Shown: positions 1-8,733 of the stretch, piece by piece
Numbering within the stretch: the stretch's first letter is position 1
How the letters are laid out: each line of letters begins with the position of its first letter
Assembly (NCBI GenBank): GCA_021781815.1
Contig: JAJXWB010000006.1
Span: 62,001 to 126,000, forward strand
Reading direction: 5' to 3'
From: Pseudomonadota bacterium
GTDB taxonomy: Bacteria > Pseudomonadota > Alphaproteobacteria > Rhizobiales > Beijerinckiaceae
Length of the DNA stretch: 64,000 nucleotides
Translations under genes and position numbers: made by a program
The notes under the pieces: generated by a model
Seen by the model: the letters and a program-made list of their open reading frames with translations, nothing else
Told to the model about the DNA's origin: nothing
The model's database searches: none

Positions 1-143
1 CCCTCGCCGCAGTCCTGGACGACTTCATCGCGGGCCGGGCGACCGGCGACGCCGCGCTGATCATAAAGCCTACATGGCGCGAAGCGGCGGCGCGCATTGT
101 CGAGGTCGTCATGCGCGACGACTGGATGCGCGCTTTGACGTGA
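1..143 (+). CDS. C-terminal end of an unidentified protein (5' truncated by window edge)
   Basis: An open frame runs from the window edge (first full codon at base 3) to a TGA at 141-143 and gives 46 residues ending in MRDDWMRALT. The composition is typical of the coding DNA around it. The fragment is too short to assign a family. It lies about 50 bases upstream of the sensor kinase on the same strand, so it could be the preceding gene of that unit. Confidence 0.5.
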   Translation, partial: LAAVLDDFIAGRATGDAALIIKPTWREAAARIVEVVMRDDWMRALT

Positions 144-195
144 TGACAAGAATTGCCGTTTCATCCACACTCCCCTTGTGGGGACAGGAGGGCGC

Positions 196-1620
196 GTGCA
201 GCCGGCGGAAGGCCTACGGAAGGCTGAAATTCGTGACCTTGAGCGCCACGGATTCGGACTGGCGCGCGTCGCCGCCGATGGCTCTGTCATCGACCGCATC
301 GGCTCGGCGTCCGGCTGGCTGCCGCCGCCGGGCGAATCGTGCTTCGCAGCGCCGCTGCTGACCGGGCTGGACGGCGAATTTCAAAACCTTCGCGAAGGCC
401 GCGGCGATCTGATCGCGTTGCCCAACGTCGGCATGGGCGAGCGCGCCGAAAAAGCAACGGTCACCATCGTCTGGGACCAAAACGACGCCTGCTTCTCGAT
501 TGCGAGCGCCCGGTCGTTCGGCGCGAGCGAAACCGAACTCATGCTCGTCCGCGAGCGGCGCGAGCGCAGACTGGCCGACGAGCAGGCCGAAGCGGCCCGG
601 CGGCGCGCCAACATCAGCGAGGCGCTCTATCGCGACATAGTCGAGTCCGGCGCCGATCTGGTGCTGCGGCTGAACGCCGACCGACGGATCGCGTTCGCCA
701 ACAGCAAACTGGTCGCAATGTGCGGCGGCGATCTCGCCGCGCTTGTCGGCCGCGACATCGCCGAAGCGCTCCCAGCTCATGACGGCGCGCCATGGACGAC
801 GATCGCGGGCGAGGCGAGCGAGGTTTCGTTCGAACAGCAGATCGTCGATGCGCATGGCGCGCCGATCTGGATCTGGTGGCGAGCCGCCTGGCTCGGCGCC
901 GCCGGCGGACCCGCCGAATACCAGGCTATCGGCCGCGATATAACGCTCCTGCGCAAATTGCGCGCGGACGTGGAGCGCGCCAACGCGGAGGCGCGCTCGG
1001 CGCTCGTCATGCGCGAACGCCTGAAGATCGCGCATGATCTGCACGACACGATCGTGCAGGCGCTCGTCGCCGTCGTCGCGCAATTGCGCCTCGTCCGGAA
1101 GCTGACGACCCGAGCGCCGGAACAGCTTGACGCGGAACTCGCCCGCGCGGAAGAAGCCGCCCGCACCGGACTTGACCGCAGCCGGGAAGCGCTCGGCCAG
1201 GTGCGGTTCCAGCGCGCAGGCGTCGAAGGCCTTTCGACGGCGCTCGCCCGCGCCGCCGCCCGATTCGAGGAAAGAACCGGCCTGGCGATCGACGTGCGAC
1301 TTGACCCCGCGCTGGATCGCGTCATCGGCGATCGCGCCGAGATTTTTTACAGGATCGTCGAGGAGGCCCTGCGCAACGTCGAAGCGCACGCCAACGCCCG
1401 GTCGGTGCGGCTTTCCGCAAGCGAGATCGGCGACCAGGCGGAGATCGTGGTGGCCGACGATGGCCGCGGCTTTGATCCGACGCTGGAGCATCCGGGCCAT
1501 TACGGGCTACAAGGCATGGACGAGCAGGCGCACATGCTCGGCGGTCGCCTGACGATCGTTTCCGAACCCGGGCGAGGCGTCACGACGACGATCCGCGCGC
1601 CCATCCGCGCCAGGGGGTAG
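196..1620 (+). CDS. PAS-domain sensor histidine kinase, NarL/HisKA_3 type
   Basis: This is the sensor kinase of a two-component pair, expected to autophosphorylate on histidine and pass the phosphate to the regulator encoded 4 bases downstream. With the GTG start at 196 it is 474 residues. A PAS-like domain lies at about 143-250 and ends in the usual IGRDIT. A HisKA_3 dimerisation box follows with RLKIAHDLHD, the phospho-acceptor being about His280. A HATPase_c domain closes the protein, with an N-box (EEALRNVEAHA), a G1 box (DDGRGFD) and a G2-like GLQGM. No membrane segment is visible, so it should be a cytosolic sensor. GTG 196 has an AGGAGG at 186-191; another in-frame GTG at 178 has no Shine-Dalgarno. 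The N-terminal 140 residues resemble nothing I recognise and the signal is unknown. Confidence 0.88.
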   Translation: MQPAEGLRKAEIRDLERHGFGLARVAADGSVIDRIGSASGWLPPPGESCFAAPLLTGLDGEFQNLREGRGDLIALPNVGMGERAEKATVTIVWDQNDACFSIASARSFGASETELMLVRERRERRLADEQAEAARRRANISEALYRDIVESGADLVLRLNADRRIAFANSKLVAMCGGDLAALVGRDIAEALPAHDGAPWTTIAGEASEVSFEQQIVDAHGAPIWIWWRAAWLGAAGGPAEYQAIGRDITLLRKLRADVERANAEARSALVMRERLKIAHDLHDTIVQALVAVVAQLRLVRKLTTRAPEQLDAELARAEEAARTGLDRSREALGQVRFQRAGVEGLSTALARAAARFEERTGLAIDVRLDPALDRVIGDRAEIFYRIVEEALRNVEAHANARSVRLSASEIGDQAEIVVADDGRGFDPTLEHPGHYGLQGMDEQAHMLGGRLTIVSEPGRGVTTTIRAPIRARG

Positions 1621-1624
1621 ATAC

Positions 1625-2287
1625 ATGTCGGAGGGGGCGACGGCCGGAAACCCGATCCGCGTGATGATCGTCGAGGATCAGCATCTGATTCGCCGCGCAT
1701 TCAGGACGATGTTGTCGCTCTTGCCCGACATTGACGTGGTCGCCGAGGCGGGCGACGGGCACGAGGCGATCCGGCTTGCACGGCTCTCCTGTCCCGACGT
1801 GATCCTGATGGACCTGCAGATGCCGCGTCTCGGCGGCGTCGCCGCCACGCGCCAGATCCTCGCGGACCTGCCGGACACACGCGTGATCGTGCTGACCACA
1901 TTCGACACGGACGAGATGATATTCGACGCAATTTCCGCAGGCGCTTCCGCCTACCTGTTGAAGGACGCCGACGAAGCGGACATTCTTGCGACCATTCGCG
2001 GCCAGACCCGCCTCTCGTCCAGTGTCGCAGAAAAGCTGATGGGAGAAGTCCGCCGGACGCACAAGATCGGCGATCACGCGGACGACCAACCCGGCGAGCC
2101 GCTGACCGATCGCGAACATACGATCCTGGCGCTCGTCTCCGCCGGCCGCAGCAACAAGGAAATCGCCAACCAGTTGCTGCTGGCCGAAGGCACCGTCAAG
2201 AACTACGTCAGCCGCATCATGGAGAAACTGAACGTCCGCTCGCGCACCGAACTGGCGATCAAGACACTGAAATCGGGGCGGCAGTAA
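1625..2287 (+). CDS. NarL/FixJ-family response regulator
   Basis: DNA-binding response regulator of 220 residues, partner of the kinase ending at 1620. The receiver domain (about 10-130) has the acidic pair in IVEDQH and the phospho-acceptor in VILMDLQMP (about Asp63), then a conserved Thr and a Lys in LLKDADE. A LuxR-type helix-turn-helix follows at about 155-212 (LTDREHTILAL, NKEIANQL, GTVKNYVSRI). The target genes cannot be deduced. The start ATG follows the kinase stop by 4 bases, so the two genes are probably translationally linked. Confidence 0.92.
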   Translation: MSEGATAGNPIRVMIVEDQHLIRRAFRTMLSLLPDIDVVAEAGDGHEAIRLARLSCPDVILMDLQMPRLGGVAATRQILADLPDTRVIVLTTFDTDEMIFDAISAGASAYLLKDADEADILATIRGQTRLSSSVAEKLMGEVRRTHKIGDHADDQPGEPLTDREHTILALVSAGRSNKEIANQLLLAEGTVKNYVSRIMEKLNVRSRTELAIKTLKSGRQ

Positions 2288-2302
2288 AGGTCGGACGCCC
2301 TC

Positions 2303-2800
2303 TCACAGGCCGCGCCGAACGATATCGGCCGCAAGCGACTGGAACAGCGCGGCGACGCCCTCGCCGGTGCGCGCACTGGCTCTCAGCACGGCGTTTGCAG
2401 CCAGTCCGGCGGAGGACACGGCAGTCGCCTCCATCTCGGCCCGATCAATCTTGTTGACGATCACCCGCGCCGGACGCCCAGGAAAGGCGTCGATGAAATT
2501 CGTGGCGAGCCGCGCCGCCTTCTCAAGGGTCGCTGGCCGTGTCACATCCGCTACGATCAGCGCGCCGGACGCGCCTTTGACATAGACGGTGTCAAAAATG
2601 CGCGAACCGAAATCGCCATCCGTATCCCAAAGCACGAGGCGCTGCGCCTGCCCGTCGGGAAGCGCCACATCGTGTGTGAAAATGTCGACCCCGATCGTAG
2701 ATTTGTAATCGCTTTCGAAGCGATCGAATACCAGGCGGCGCGCCAGAGACGTCTTGCCGACTCCAATCTCGCCGAGCAGCATCACCTTCGCTGCGCTCAC
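2303..2800 (-). CDS. Ras/Rab-like small GTPase (prokaryotic)
   Basis: Single-domain small GTPase of 165 residues, close to the size of eukaryotic Ras/Rab cores. Visible motifs in order: P-loop GEIGVGKTS (10-18), switch I STIG with Thr35 at the Ras position, a WDTDGD G3 motif (58-63), NKID (116-119) and an SAR G5 motif (142-144). The G3 motif is unusual: the usual WDTAGQ has become WDTDGD, so the catalytic Gln is Asp. There is no C-terminal Cys for prenylation, so membrane contact must come through a partner. It starts with GTG and overlaps the stop of the OmpA-domain gene by 4 bases (GTGA), as the last gene of a three-gene operon. It converges on the response regulator. Prokaryotic Ras-like GTPases such as MglA are known switches, but the role of this one is unknown. 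Confidence 0.85.
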   Translation of the reverse strand: MSAAKVMLLGEIGVGKTSLARRLVFDRFESDYKSTIGVDIFTHDVALPDGQAQRLVLWDTDGDFGSRIFDTVYVKGASGALIVADVTRPATLEKAARLATNFIDAFPGRPARVIVNKIDRAEMEATAVSSAGLAANAVLRASARTGEGVAALFQSLAADIVRRGL

Positions 2801-4488
2801 GGGTGGATCTCGTCATCATAGGCGAGTTCGAACGTCACGCGCCGGTCTCTGGGATCTGCGTTTGCAGCGGCGACGCCGGGACGGGCGATCGCTTTCAGGC
2901 GCCCTGGGTCGACGCCTCGCTGCGCCAGCATCGCAATCACTTCCTCGGCGCGAGCCTGTGCGATGGCGGCGTTGCTCCGCTCGCCCCCGGATACATCGGC
3001 CCGCCCGACGACGCGAATCGAAAGATCGTTGCCCTTCAGCGCCGCGGCGATTTCGTCGGCGCGCCTTGCCGCCAGTTCAGGATTGGCCAGCACGGCGGCT
3101 TGCGAAAAGAAAATGGCCGTTCGCGCGAGTTGCGCCGCAACCCTGTCGCGCTGCGACGGCGCGGTCGCCGCAATCGTCGCGGTCAGCCGGTCGCTGTCGG
3201 CGCGCTCCTGGACTTGCAATTCATGCACAGCGGCGCTCGTCTGCGCCGTCGCGCTCGCAATTTGCGCGCGCAATGCTGAAATCTGCGCGTCGGAAGCCTC
3301 GACACGCCGCTGCAGACTCTCGACCTGCGCGGCTGCGCTGACTGCCTCCGTGCGTTCGACAACCGAATAAGGCGCGGCCGCGCCGGCTATGGCGGCGCTC
3401 AGGGATCCGACAGCGGCGCTTGACGGGTCCAGGCCCTCTATGGTCGCCGTTTTCGCCGCGTGGTCGACCGCGACATGCAAAGGATAGGCGGCAAGCTCCG
3501 GCCGCGCGGCGATCGCCTCGGCGAAGGCCGCTTCTATCTTGCGCTCCTTGATGCCACGAAGAATAGGACCGCTGGCGAACCAGGCCGCAGTGGCGACCAG
3601 TCCCGCCGTCACGACCAGCAGCGGCAGGCGCGATTTGGCTCGTTCCGGCGTCGGCTGGAACAATGTCTGCGCCATGCGCGCCAGCGCGGGCTGCGCGTCC
3701 TCGGGCTTGTGATCAATGTGCGAGACGAGCGACAGGAAAGCGCCGTCGAGTTCACGTTCGTGTTCGGGCTTCAGCGCGCCGGCGCATTCGGCGGCGATCA
3801 GATAGACCGGCGCGCCGCGCAGAAAAACACGCGCGCCGCCGAGATCGAGCGTGCGCAACTCTCCGGCGCGCGCGCCATAGACGCTCGATGCGAATTCCGT
3901 GATCGCGGCGATCAGGCCGCTGACGAGTTCAGACTGCGCGTCCTCCTCGTCGTTCGCATGCCAGGCGGCGATCAACCGCCCGCTGCCGCGCTCCAGCAGC
4001 AGCAGGCGCCGCAATGTCGGCTGCTGCGCGTCGGCGAGGGCGAGTTCGCTCATCGGGCGTCCGGTCTGCAGCGAACGCAACCGCAGTTTCCAGTAATGGG
4101 TCGACAACGTGCGATCGAGCCGCTCGTTCAGTTCCGCGACAAGATCGCGGAAGGCGTTGGCCACCGCCGCGGCGACGAGGCGACCGGTGATCGGGTAGAG
4201 CGCCTCAACCATCATGTCCCGGGAATTCTTGATCTCGCTGCGGATCGCCGCGACGACGACCGGAGCGATCGCGCTCGCCAATTCGCGGTGCTGTGCGATT
4301 TCGGCGCGACGAAAGGCGTCGACCAGTATGTCCGCAGTGGCCGCTTCAAGCCGATCCGCCGTGCCGACGCGCGCGTCGAGCGCATCGACGCGCGTTTCAA
4401 CCGCCCCGAGCCGGTCCGTCTCCGGCCGCAGCAGAAGCTCCCTCAGACGGTCCAGTTCGATACCCGACTGGCCGGCTGGCCGGTTCAT
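2797..4488 (-). CDS. membrane protein with roadblock/longin-like region and C-terminal OmpA domain
   Basis: A 563-residue protein that appears to span the inner membrane once. Residues 10-140 are charged and helical. A segment at about 155-250 (LRRLLLLERGSGRLIAAW through VFLRGAPVYLIAAE) reads like a roadblock/longin fold, the type often paired with Ras-like GTPases. One hydrophobic helix lies at about 288-306 (LPLLVVTAGLVATAAWF). A BON-like stretch (LHVAVDHAAKTATIEGL), a coiled coil at 385-440 and an OmpA-type peptidoglycan-binding domain (GRADVSGG, RAEEVIAML, ADPRDRRVTFEL) at about 450-560 follow. I infer that the N-terminal half is cytoplasmic and the OmpA part periplasmic. The start at 4488 follows the upstream stop by 1 base and has a GGGAAGG. 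A longer frame to 4536 would overlap that gene by 47 bases. The roadblock call is by eye. Confidence 0.72.
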   Translation of the reverse strand: MNRPAGQSGIELDRLRELLLRPETDRLGAVETRVDALDARVGTADRLEAATADILVDAFRRAEIAQHRELASAIAPVVVAAIRSEIKNSRDMMVEALYPITGRLVAAAVANAFRDLVAELNERLDRTLSTHYWKLRLRSLQTGRPMSELALADAQQPTLRRLLLLERGSGRLIAAWHANDEEDAQSELVSGLIAAITEFASSVYGARAGELRTLDLGGARVFLRGAPVYLIAAECAGALKPEHERELDGAFLSLVSHIDHKPEDAQPALARMAQTLFQPTPERAKSRLPLLVVTAGLVATAAWFASGPILRGIKERKIEAAFAEAIAARPELAAYPLHVAVDHAAKTATIEGLDPSSAAVGSLSAAIAGAAAPYSVVERTEAVSAAAQVESLQRRVEASDAQISALRAQIASATAQTSAAVHELQVQERADSDRLTATIAATAPSQRDRVAAQLARTAIFFSQAAVLANPELAARRADEIAAALKGNDLSIRVVGRADVSGGERSNAAIAQARAEEVIAMLAQRGVDPGRLKAIARPGVAAANADPRDRRVTFELAYDDEIHP

Positions 4489-4489
4489 C

Positions 4490-4810
4490 TCAGCGGGCCT
4501 TCCCGCCTGTTCCCAGCGCCTTGATCGTCGCGCCAAGTTCGGCGATGGCCTGTCCGATATTGTCGATCGAGCGGCTATGCTTGACGTCGGTGTCGCGCCC
4601 CTGGTCGGTCAGACGCGCCTCCAGCGAGGCGAAACGCGCCGCCAGATCGTCGCGCAGCATCGCGATCTGACGATCGATGTCGTCGAGCCGCGCCTCGGTC
4701 GTACGCTTGGTCGCGCCAAATAGAAGTTCGCGCACCTGATCAATCGTGTCGGCATCGGCCGCGCCAGCGCCGGTCTCGGCGATCTTGGCGGCCGGCTTAT
4801 CATTACGCAT
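4490..4810 (-). CDS. small coiled-coil protein, first gene of the GTPase operon
   Basis: A 106-residue hydrophilic protein with no signal peptide or membrane segment. Residues 35-85 form a probable coiled coil (LDDIDRQIAMLRDDLAARF, then LEARLTDQGR), followed by a second short helix. I recognise no family. The ATG at 4810 has a GGAGG 8 bases upstream; an in-frame TTG at 4816 is less likely. Its stop lies 1 base before the OmpA-domain gene, so it is almost certainly co-translated with that protein and the GTPase. It may be a soluble adaptor of the same complex. Confidence 0.7.
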   Translation of the reverse strand: MRNDKPAAKIAETGAGAADADTIDQVRELLFGATKRTTEARLDDIDRQIAMLRDDLAARFASLEARLTDQGRDTDVKHSRSIDNIGQAIAELGATIKALGTGGKAR

Positions 4811-4920
4811 TAACAAAACCTCCGGAAATACTGGCGCATCTGATCAGACCGGCACTCTAACCTATCTTGACCTGAGGCGCTTCAAAAAATACGCGCGCCG
4901 TAAACGCGGCGCCGTTTCCC

Positions 4921-6123
4921 TCAGCCGCCGCAGGCCGGATTCATCGGCAGGAACGCCTCAGCCGCCGGAATGGCGCGAACCGCTGCGTAAAAATCCCACG
5001 GCGTCTTGCTCTCGCCGGGCGTCTTCACACGATAGAGCGTCAGATCGTAGAGCAGCCTGCCGTCGGCGCGCAGGGTCGCGCTTCGCCCGAAGTAATCGAC
5101 CGGCGCAGCCCGCATCGCCTTGTTGACGGCGACCGCCTCGTCCGTGCCGGCCGCATCCACCGCGCGAAGATAATGCAGAACGGCTGTGTAGATCTCGGCG
5201 TGGTTCTTCGACGGCATCATTCTGCGCTTCTCGAAGAATCGTCTGGCGAACGCGCGCGCGCTGTCGCTCTGGTCCCAGTAAAAGCCGGACGTGACGGCAA
5301 GCCCCTGCGCCGTGTCGAGGCCGAGCGCGTTGATGTCCTGAATATAGACCAGAAAGGCGACCAGCGCCTGCCGGCTGTCCTTGCCGATGCCGAATTCATG
5401 CGCCTGCTTGATCTCATTGACGAGGTCGCCGCCGACGCTGGCGAGACCGATCTCCTGCGCCTTCGACTCCTGCGCCTGCAACAGCAATGACGAGAAATCC
5501 GGCGCATTGACCGGGTGCTTCGAGGCGCCGAGCGCCTTGCCGCCTGTCGCCTCGATCACTTCAGTCGCATCGCGTTGCAGCGCCGCGCCGAAGGCGATGT
5601 CCACAGTGATGAAATACCAGCTCTTCGGCCCGCTCGCCTCGATCGCCTTCGCTGTTCCAGCAGCGAGAGCGTGGCTGTCGTCGGCCCAGTGGCTCGACAC
5701 CGGCGAGCAGGCCTTGGAAGTGAAATCCGATGAGGCGGAGGCGGTGATCATCACCGTCCGGTTCCTCTCCCTGGCTAGCTGCTGCACGGCCAGCGCAACC
5801 GGCGTCACCGGAAGGTCGACGATCGCGCTCACGCCCTCGGCCTCGTACCAGCGCCGCGCGATTCCGGCGGCGACGTCCGGCTTGTTCAGCGTGTCGGCAT
5901 GCACAACCTCGATTTTATGGCCCTTCACCGAGCCGCCAAAATCCGCAACCGCCATTTCCGCAGCAAGAACCGATCCCGGCCCGGCGGAATCCGCATAGGG
6001 GCCGGCCTCGTCGGTCAACACGCCGATCCGGAGCGTCGGATTAAGGAATTGCGCAGCGGCCGGCTGCGCCGCAAGCGCAAGGCCGACCGTCATGGTCGCG
6101 GCGATCATGCGGGCAGTCGACAT
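4921..6123 (-). CDS. ABC transporter substrate-binding protein, branched-chain amino acid (LivK-like) type
   Basis: Periplasmic solute-binding protein of 400 residues with a Sec signal peptide (hydrophobic core IAATMTVGLALAAQPAAAQ, cleavage after the AQA-type site). The mature part begins with LRIGVLTDEAGPYADSAGPG, the usual opening of Peripla_BP_6 proteins that bind amino acids, amides or related small molecules. A single domain pair fills the rest. No permease or ATPase of this family adjoins it, so it is an orphan whose transporter must be elsewhere. The ATG has a GGGAGG 5-6 bases upstream. The substrate cannot be inferred. Confidence 0.88.
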   Translation of the reverse strand: MSTARMIAATMTVGLALAAQPAAAQFLNPTLRIGVLTDEAGPYADSAGPGSVLAAEMAVADFGGSVKGHKIEVVHADTLNKPDVAAGIARRWYEAEGVSAIVDLPVTPVALAVQQLARERNRTVMITASASSDFTSKACSPVSSHWADDSHALAAGTAKAIEASGPKSWYFITVDIAFGAALQRDATEVIEATGGKALGASKHPVNAPDFSSLLLQAQESKAQEIGLASVGGDLVNEIKQAHEFGIGKDSRQALVAFLVYIQDINALGLDTAQGLAVTSGFYWDQSDSARAFARRFFEKRRMMPSKNHAEIYTAVLHYLRAVDAAGTDEAVAVNKAMRAAPVDYFGRSATLRADGRLLYDLTLYRVKTPGESKTPWDFYAAVRAIPAAEAFLPMNPACGG

Positions 6124-6262
6124 TCATTCCTCCCGAATCCTGCCGTGGAGCCTGATCTAACCACAAACGAGCGCGATACCAATGGCGGCGCGGGCCGCCG
6201 GTTAACTCCGGAGCAAGTGGCCCGGCCTATCGTGTAGATCCGCGCTCCGCAATGAGATCCAG

Positions 6263-7033
6263 ATGGTTGACGCACCCAGCCCCGCCCTTCGCATCGAAGG
6301 ACTTTCGAAATCTTTCGGCAAACCGGCTGTCGATCGGCTCGACCTGACCATCCGTCAGGGCGAATTCTATGCGTTGCTCGGTCCGAATGGCGCAGGAAAA
6401 ACGACGACGCTGCGCATGGCGGCAGGCCTCCTGCCGCCGGACACCGGCGCGATCTCGATCTTCGGCGTCGATGTGCGCAGAACGCCAGTTGAAGCCAAGC
6501 GGATCACCGCCTGGCTCCCGGACGAACCCCTGCTCTACGACAAACTCAATCCGCTCGAATATCTGGAATTCGTCGCAGGCCTGTGGAGCGTCCCGCCAAA
6601 AGTCGCTGAACGGCGCGCGATGGACCTGCTCGCTGTTCTCGGCCTCGCGGAGAGCGCCCGCCAGCGTTGTGAGGGGTTTTCGCGTGGCATGAAGCAGAAG
6701 GTCGCGCTCGCCGGCGCACTGATCCATGACCCGAAGCTGCTGATGCTCGACGAGCCTCTGACCGGCCTCGACGCGCAAGCCGCGCGCCAGGTGAAGGATC
6801 TGTTGCGCGAGCGCACGCGCGCCGGCTGCTCCGTGATCCTGACCACGCATATTCTCGAAGTCGCCGAGCGTCTCGCCGACCGGATCGGCATCATCCGGCG
6901 GGGCCGCCTTGTCGCCGAGGGCGCGCTTGTCGATTTGCAGGCGCAGGCCGGGGCGGCGGGCGCGAGCCTCGAAGACGTCTTCCTTCGCCTGACCAGCGAG
7001 ACCGGGCTGGCCAAACCCGGTCGCGCCGCCTGA
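6263..7033 (+). CDS. ABC transporter ATP-binding protein (ABC-2/drug-export type)
   Basis: Cytoplasmic ATPase of 256 residues. It shows Walker A (GPNGAGKTT), the signature FSRGMKQKVAL in the form common to CcmA/NatA-like export ATPases, Walker B (LLMLDEPLTGLD) and the switch His in TTHILEVAERL. The Q-loop region is ITAWLPDEPLLYD, where Asp occupies the place of the usual Gln. The stop overlaps the start of the permease gene (TGATG), so the two form one transporter. The substrate is unknown. Confidence 0.92.
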   Translation: MVDAPSPALRIEGLSKSFGKPAVDRLDLTIRQGEFYALLGPNGAGKTTTLRMAAGLLPPDTGAISIFGVDVRRTPVEAKRITAWLPDEPLLYDKLNPLEYLEFVAGLWSVPPKVAERRAMDLLAVLGLAESARQRCEGFSRGMKQKVALAGALIHDPKLLMLDEPLTGLDAQAARQVKDLLRERTRAGCSVILTTHILEVAERLADRIGIIRRGRLVAEGALVDLQAQAGAAGASLEDVFLRLTSETGLAKPGRAA

Positions 7034-8553
7034 TGCGCCCGGCGACTTTCCTCTGGTTCGTCGCGCACGACTTGCGGTTGGCGCTGCGACGCATTCAAAG
7101 CTTCCTCGGCGCGATCGCTCCGGTCAGGATCGCGCTGATCCTCGCCGCCGCGCTTGCGCTCTTCCATGCTCTCGCCTGGGCCGCCGCCAACCTCGCCCTT
7201 GGCTATGCGAAGGACGGTCGGGAAGAGCTCTATCCCTCGGTCGCGACCGCCGCGCTGTTCATCCTGCCGTGGATTGTGTCGCAGGCGCTGACCAATGCGA
7301 CGCGCGCGCTCTATTCCCGCGGCGACCTTGATCTTGTGCTGGCCTCGCCGATGTCGCCGCGTCCGGTGTTTGCGGCGCGCAGCCTCGCCATTGCGGTCGA
7401 GTCCGTCCTGTCGGTCGCAATTTTCGTCCTGCCGCTGGCCGACATGCTGGCGCTCGTCGTGGACTGGCGCTGGCTCGCGATCTACCCGACGCTGGCCGCG
7501 GCCGGCCTGTCTGGAACCGGCGTGGGCCTCATTCTCGCGCTCGTTCTGTTCCGAATATGCGGCCCGCGCCGCACGCGCGTCATCGCGAATCTGATCGCGA
7601 CGCTCATCGGCGCCGCTTTCGCCATCGCATTGCAGGCCTTCAACATCGCACCCGCCACCGTTCGCGCAAATCTCGGCCAGGCGCTCGCCAGGTCGCACAT
7701 GGGGGCGCTGCTCGACGCCGACAGCGCCTTCTGGACGCCAGTGCGCGCCGCTGCGGGCGAACCCAGCGCGCTGGCGATCTGGCTCGCCGCCTCCGTCCTC
7801 GTCTTTGCGCTCGCGGCGGTCACGCTCGCCAAAACGTTCGCCAATGGCGTCGCCGCCGCCACAGGCGCCGCAGCCGGCGCAACGGACGGCCCGGCCCGCC
7901 TGAAGAAATTCCGCGCAGGCGTCGGACCGTCGCTGTGGCTCAAGGAATGGCGCCTGCTGACGCGCGACCCTCAACTCGCCTCGCAAATCTTCCTGCAAAT
8001 CATCTACACCATGCCAATTTCGGTGGTGCTCTGGCGCGCTATGGGGCCGAATGGCTCGGTGGCGCTGGCCACCGCGCCCGCGCTCGTCGCCGTCGCCTCC
8101 AACGTTGCGGCGTCGCTCGCCTGGCTGACGATTTCAAGCGAGGACGCGCCGGAATTTCTAGTGACGGCCCCCGTGACTCCGGGCGAAATCGAGCGGCGCA
8201 AGCTTGAAGCTGTCGCGCTGCCGGTCGCCATCCTTTTCGCCACCCCGGTCGCCGTCATCTTCATGTCGTCATGGCAGGCGGGCGCGATCACGCTGTTCTA
8301 CGTCGTCGCAGCGGCGACCTGTGCGGCGCTGCTCAACCTGTGGCATCCCGTCGTCGGCAGGCGCAGCGACCTGTTGCGCCGGCACAGCCAGTCGAAGCTC
8401 GTCGGAATCATCGAGCACCTGCTGTCGCTGTTCTGGGCGCTCGCCTTCGCGCTGACCGCCTTCGGCTCGCCCTGGGCGCTCGCCCCGATCGCCGGGGCGA
8501 TCGGTGTGTTGCTGACACAGAGGCCGCGCAGGCGGACGCTGGCTGCGGCATAA
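7033..8553 (+). CDS. ABC-2-type transporter permease
   Basis: Integral membrane protein of 506 residues with about 10-12 hydrophobic segments in two halves, separated by a hydrophilic loop near residue 280-300. It begins at an ATG overlapping the ATPase stop by one base and should be the membrane subunit of that exporter. The two-halves layout resembles the large ABC-2 permeases in which one polypeptide supplies both half-transporters. No substrate signature is visible. Confidence 0.82.
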   Translation: MRPATFLWFVAHDLRLALRRIQSFLGAIAPVRIALILAAALALFHALAWAAANLALGYAKDGREELYPSVATAALFILPWIVSQALTNATRALYSRGDLDLVLASPMSPRPVFAARSLAIAVESVLSVAIFVLPLADMLALVVDWRWLAIYPTLAAAGLSGTGVGLILALVLFRICGPRRTRVIANLIATLIGAAFAIALQAFNIAPATVRANLGQALARSHMGALLDADSAFWTPVRAAAGEPSALAIWLAASVLVFALAAVTLAKTFANGVAAATGAAAGATDGPARLKKFRAGVGPSLWLKEWRLLTRDPQLASQIFLQIIYTMPISVVLWRAMGPNGSVALATAPALVAVASNVAASLAWLTISSEDAPEFLVTAPVTPGEIERRKLEAVALPVAILFATPVAVIFMSSWQAGAITLFYVVAAATCAALLNLWHPVVGRRSDLLRRHSQSKLVGIIEHLLSLFWALAFALTAFGSPWALAPIAGAIGVLLTQRPRRRTLAAA

Positions 8554-8641
8554 GCCGCGCGCCCTCCCGATCCGCCGGAGAATGCGCCGCAGGTCAACGG
8601 CTTCCGGGCGCCCGGCATGCTTCCGCCGCAGGCCTCCTCGC

Positions 8642-8671
8642 TTGACCCGATCTGCTTTCGTCATAGATAAT
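8642..8671 (+). promoter_or_regulatory. candidate sigma-70-type promoter for the marR-emrAB operon
   Basis: TTGACC at 8642-8647 and GATAAT at 8666-8671 are separated by 18 bases. They lie in the one AT-rich stretch of the 180-base gap before the MarR gene. A second TATAAT at 8683-8688 lies just downstream without a good -35. MarR proteins commonly bind their own promoter, so an operator is expected here, but I could not define a convincing palindrome. Confidence 0.4.
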
Positions 8672-8733
8672 AAGCACACACATATAATGCCGGCTTACAA
8701 AAGACCGGCCTGACTCTTGGGACGAACACAAAG

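Noticed and set aside
178-195. GTG at 178 as start of the histidine kinase
   Set aside because: It has no Shine-Dalgarno, while GTG 196 has AGGAGG just upstream; the choice is not certain.
214-1500. Long open frame antisense to the histidine kinase (and similar ones at 19030-20487, 21641-23518, 59671-61629)
   Set aside because: GC-rich codon bias leaves few stops in antisense frames. Each lies opposite a gene with clear family motifs, and the translations are Arg/Gly/Asp-rich with no recognisable domain.
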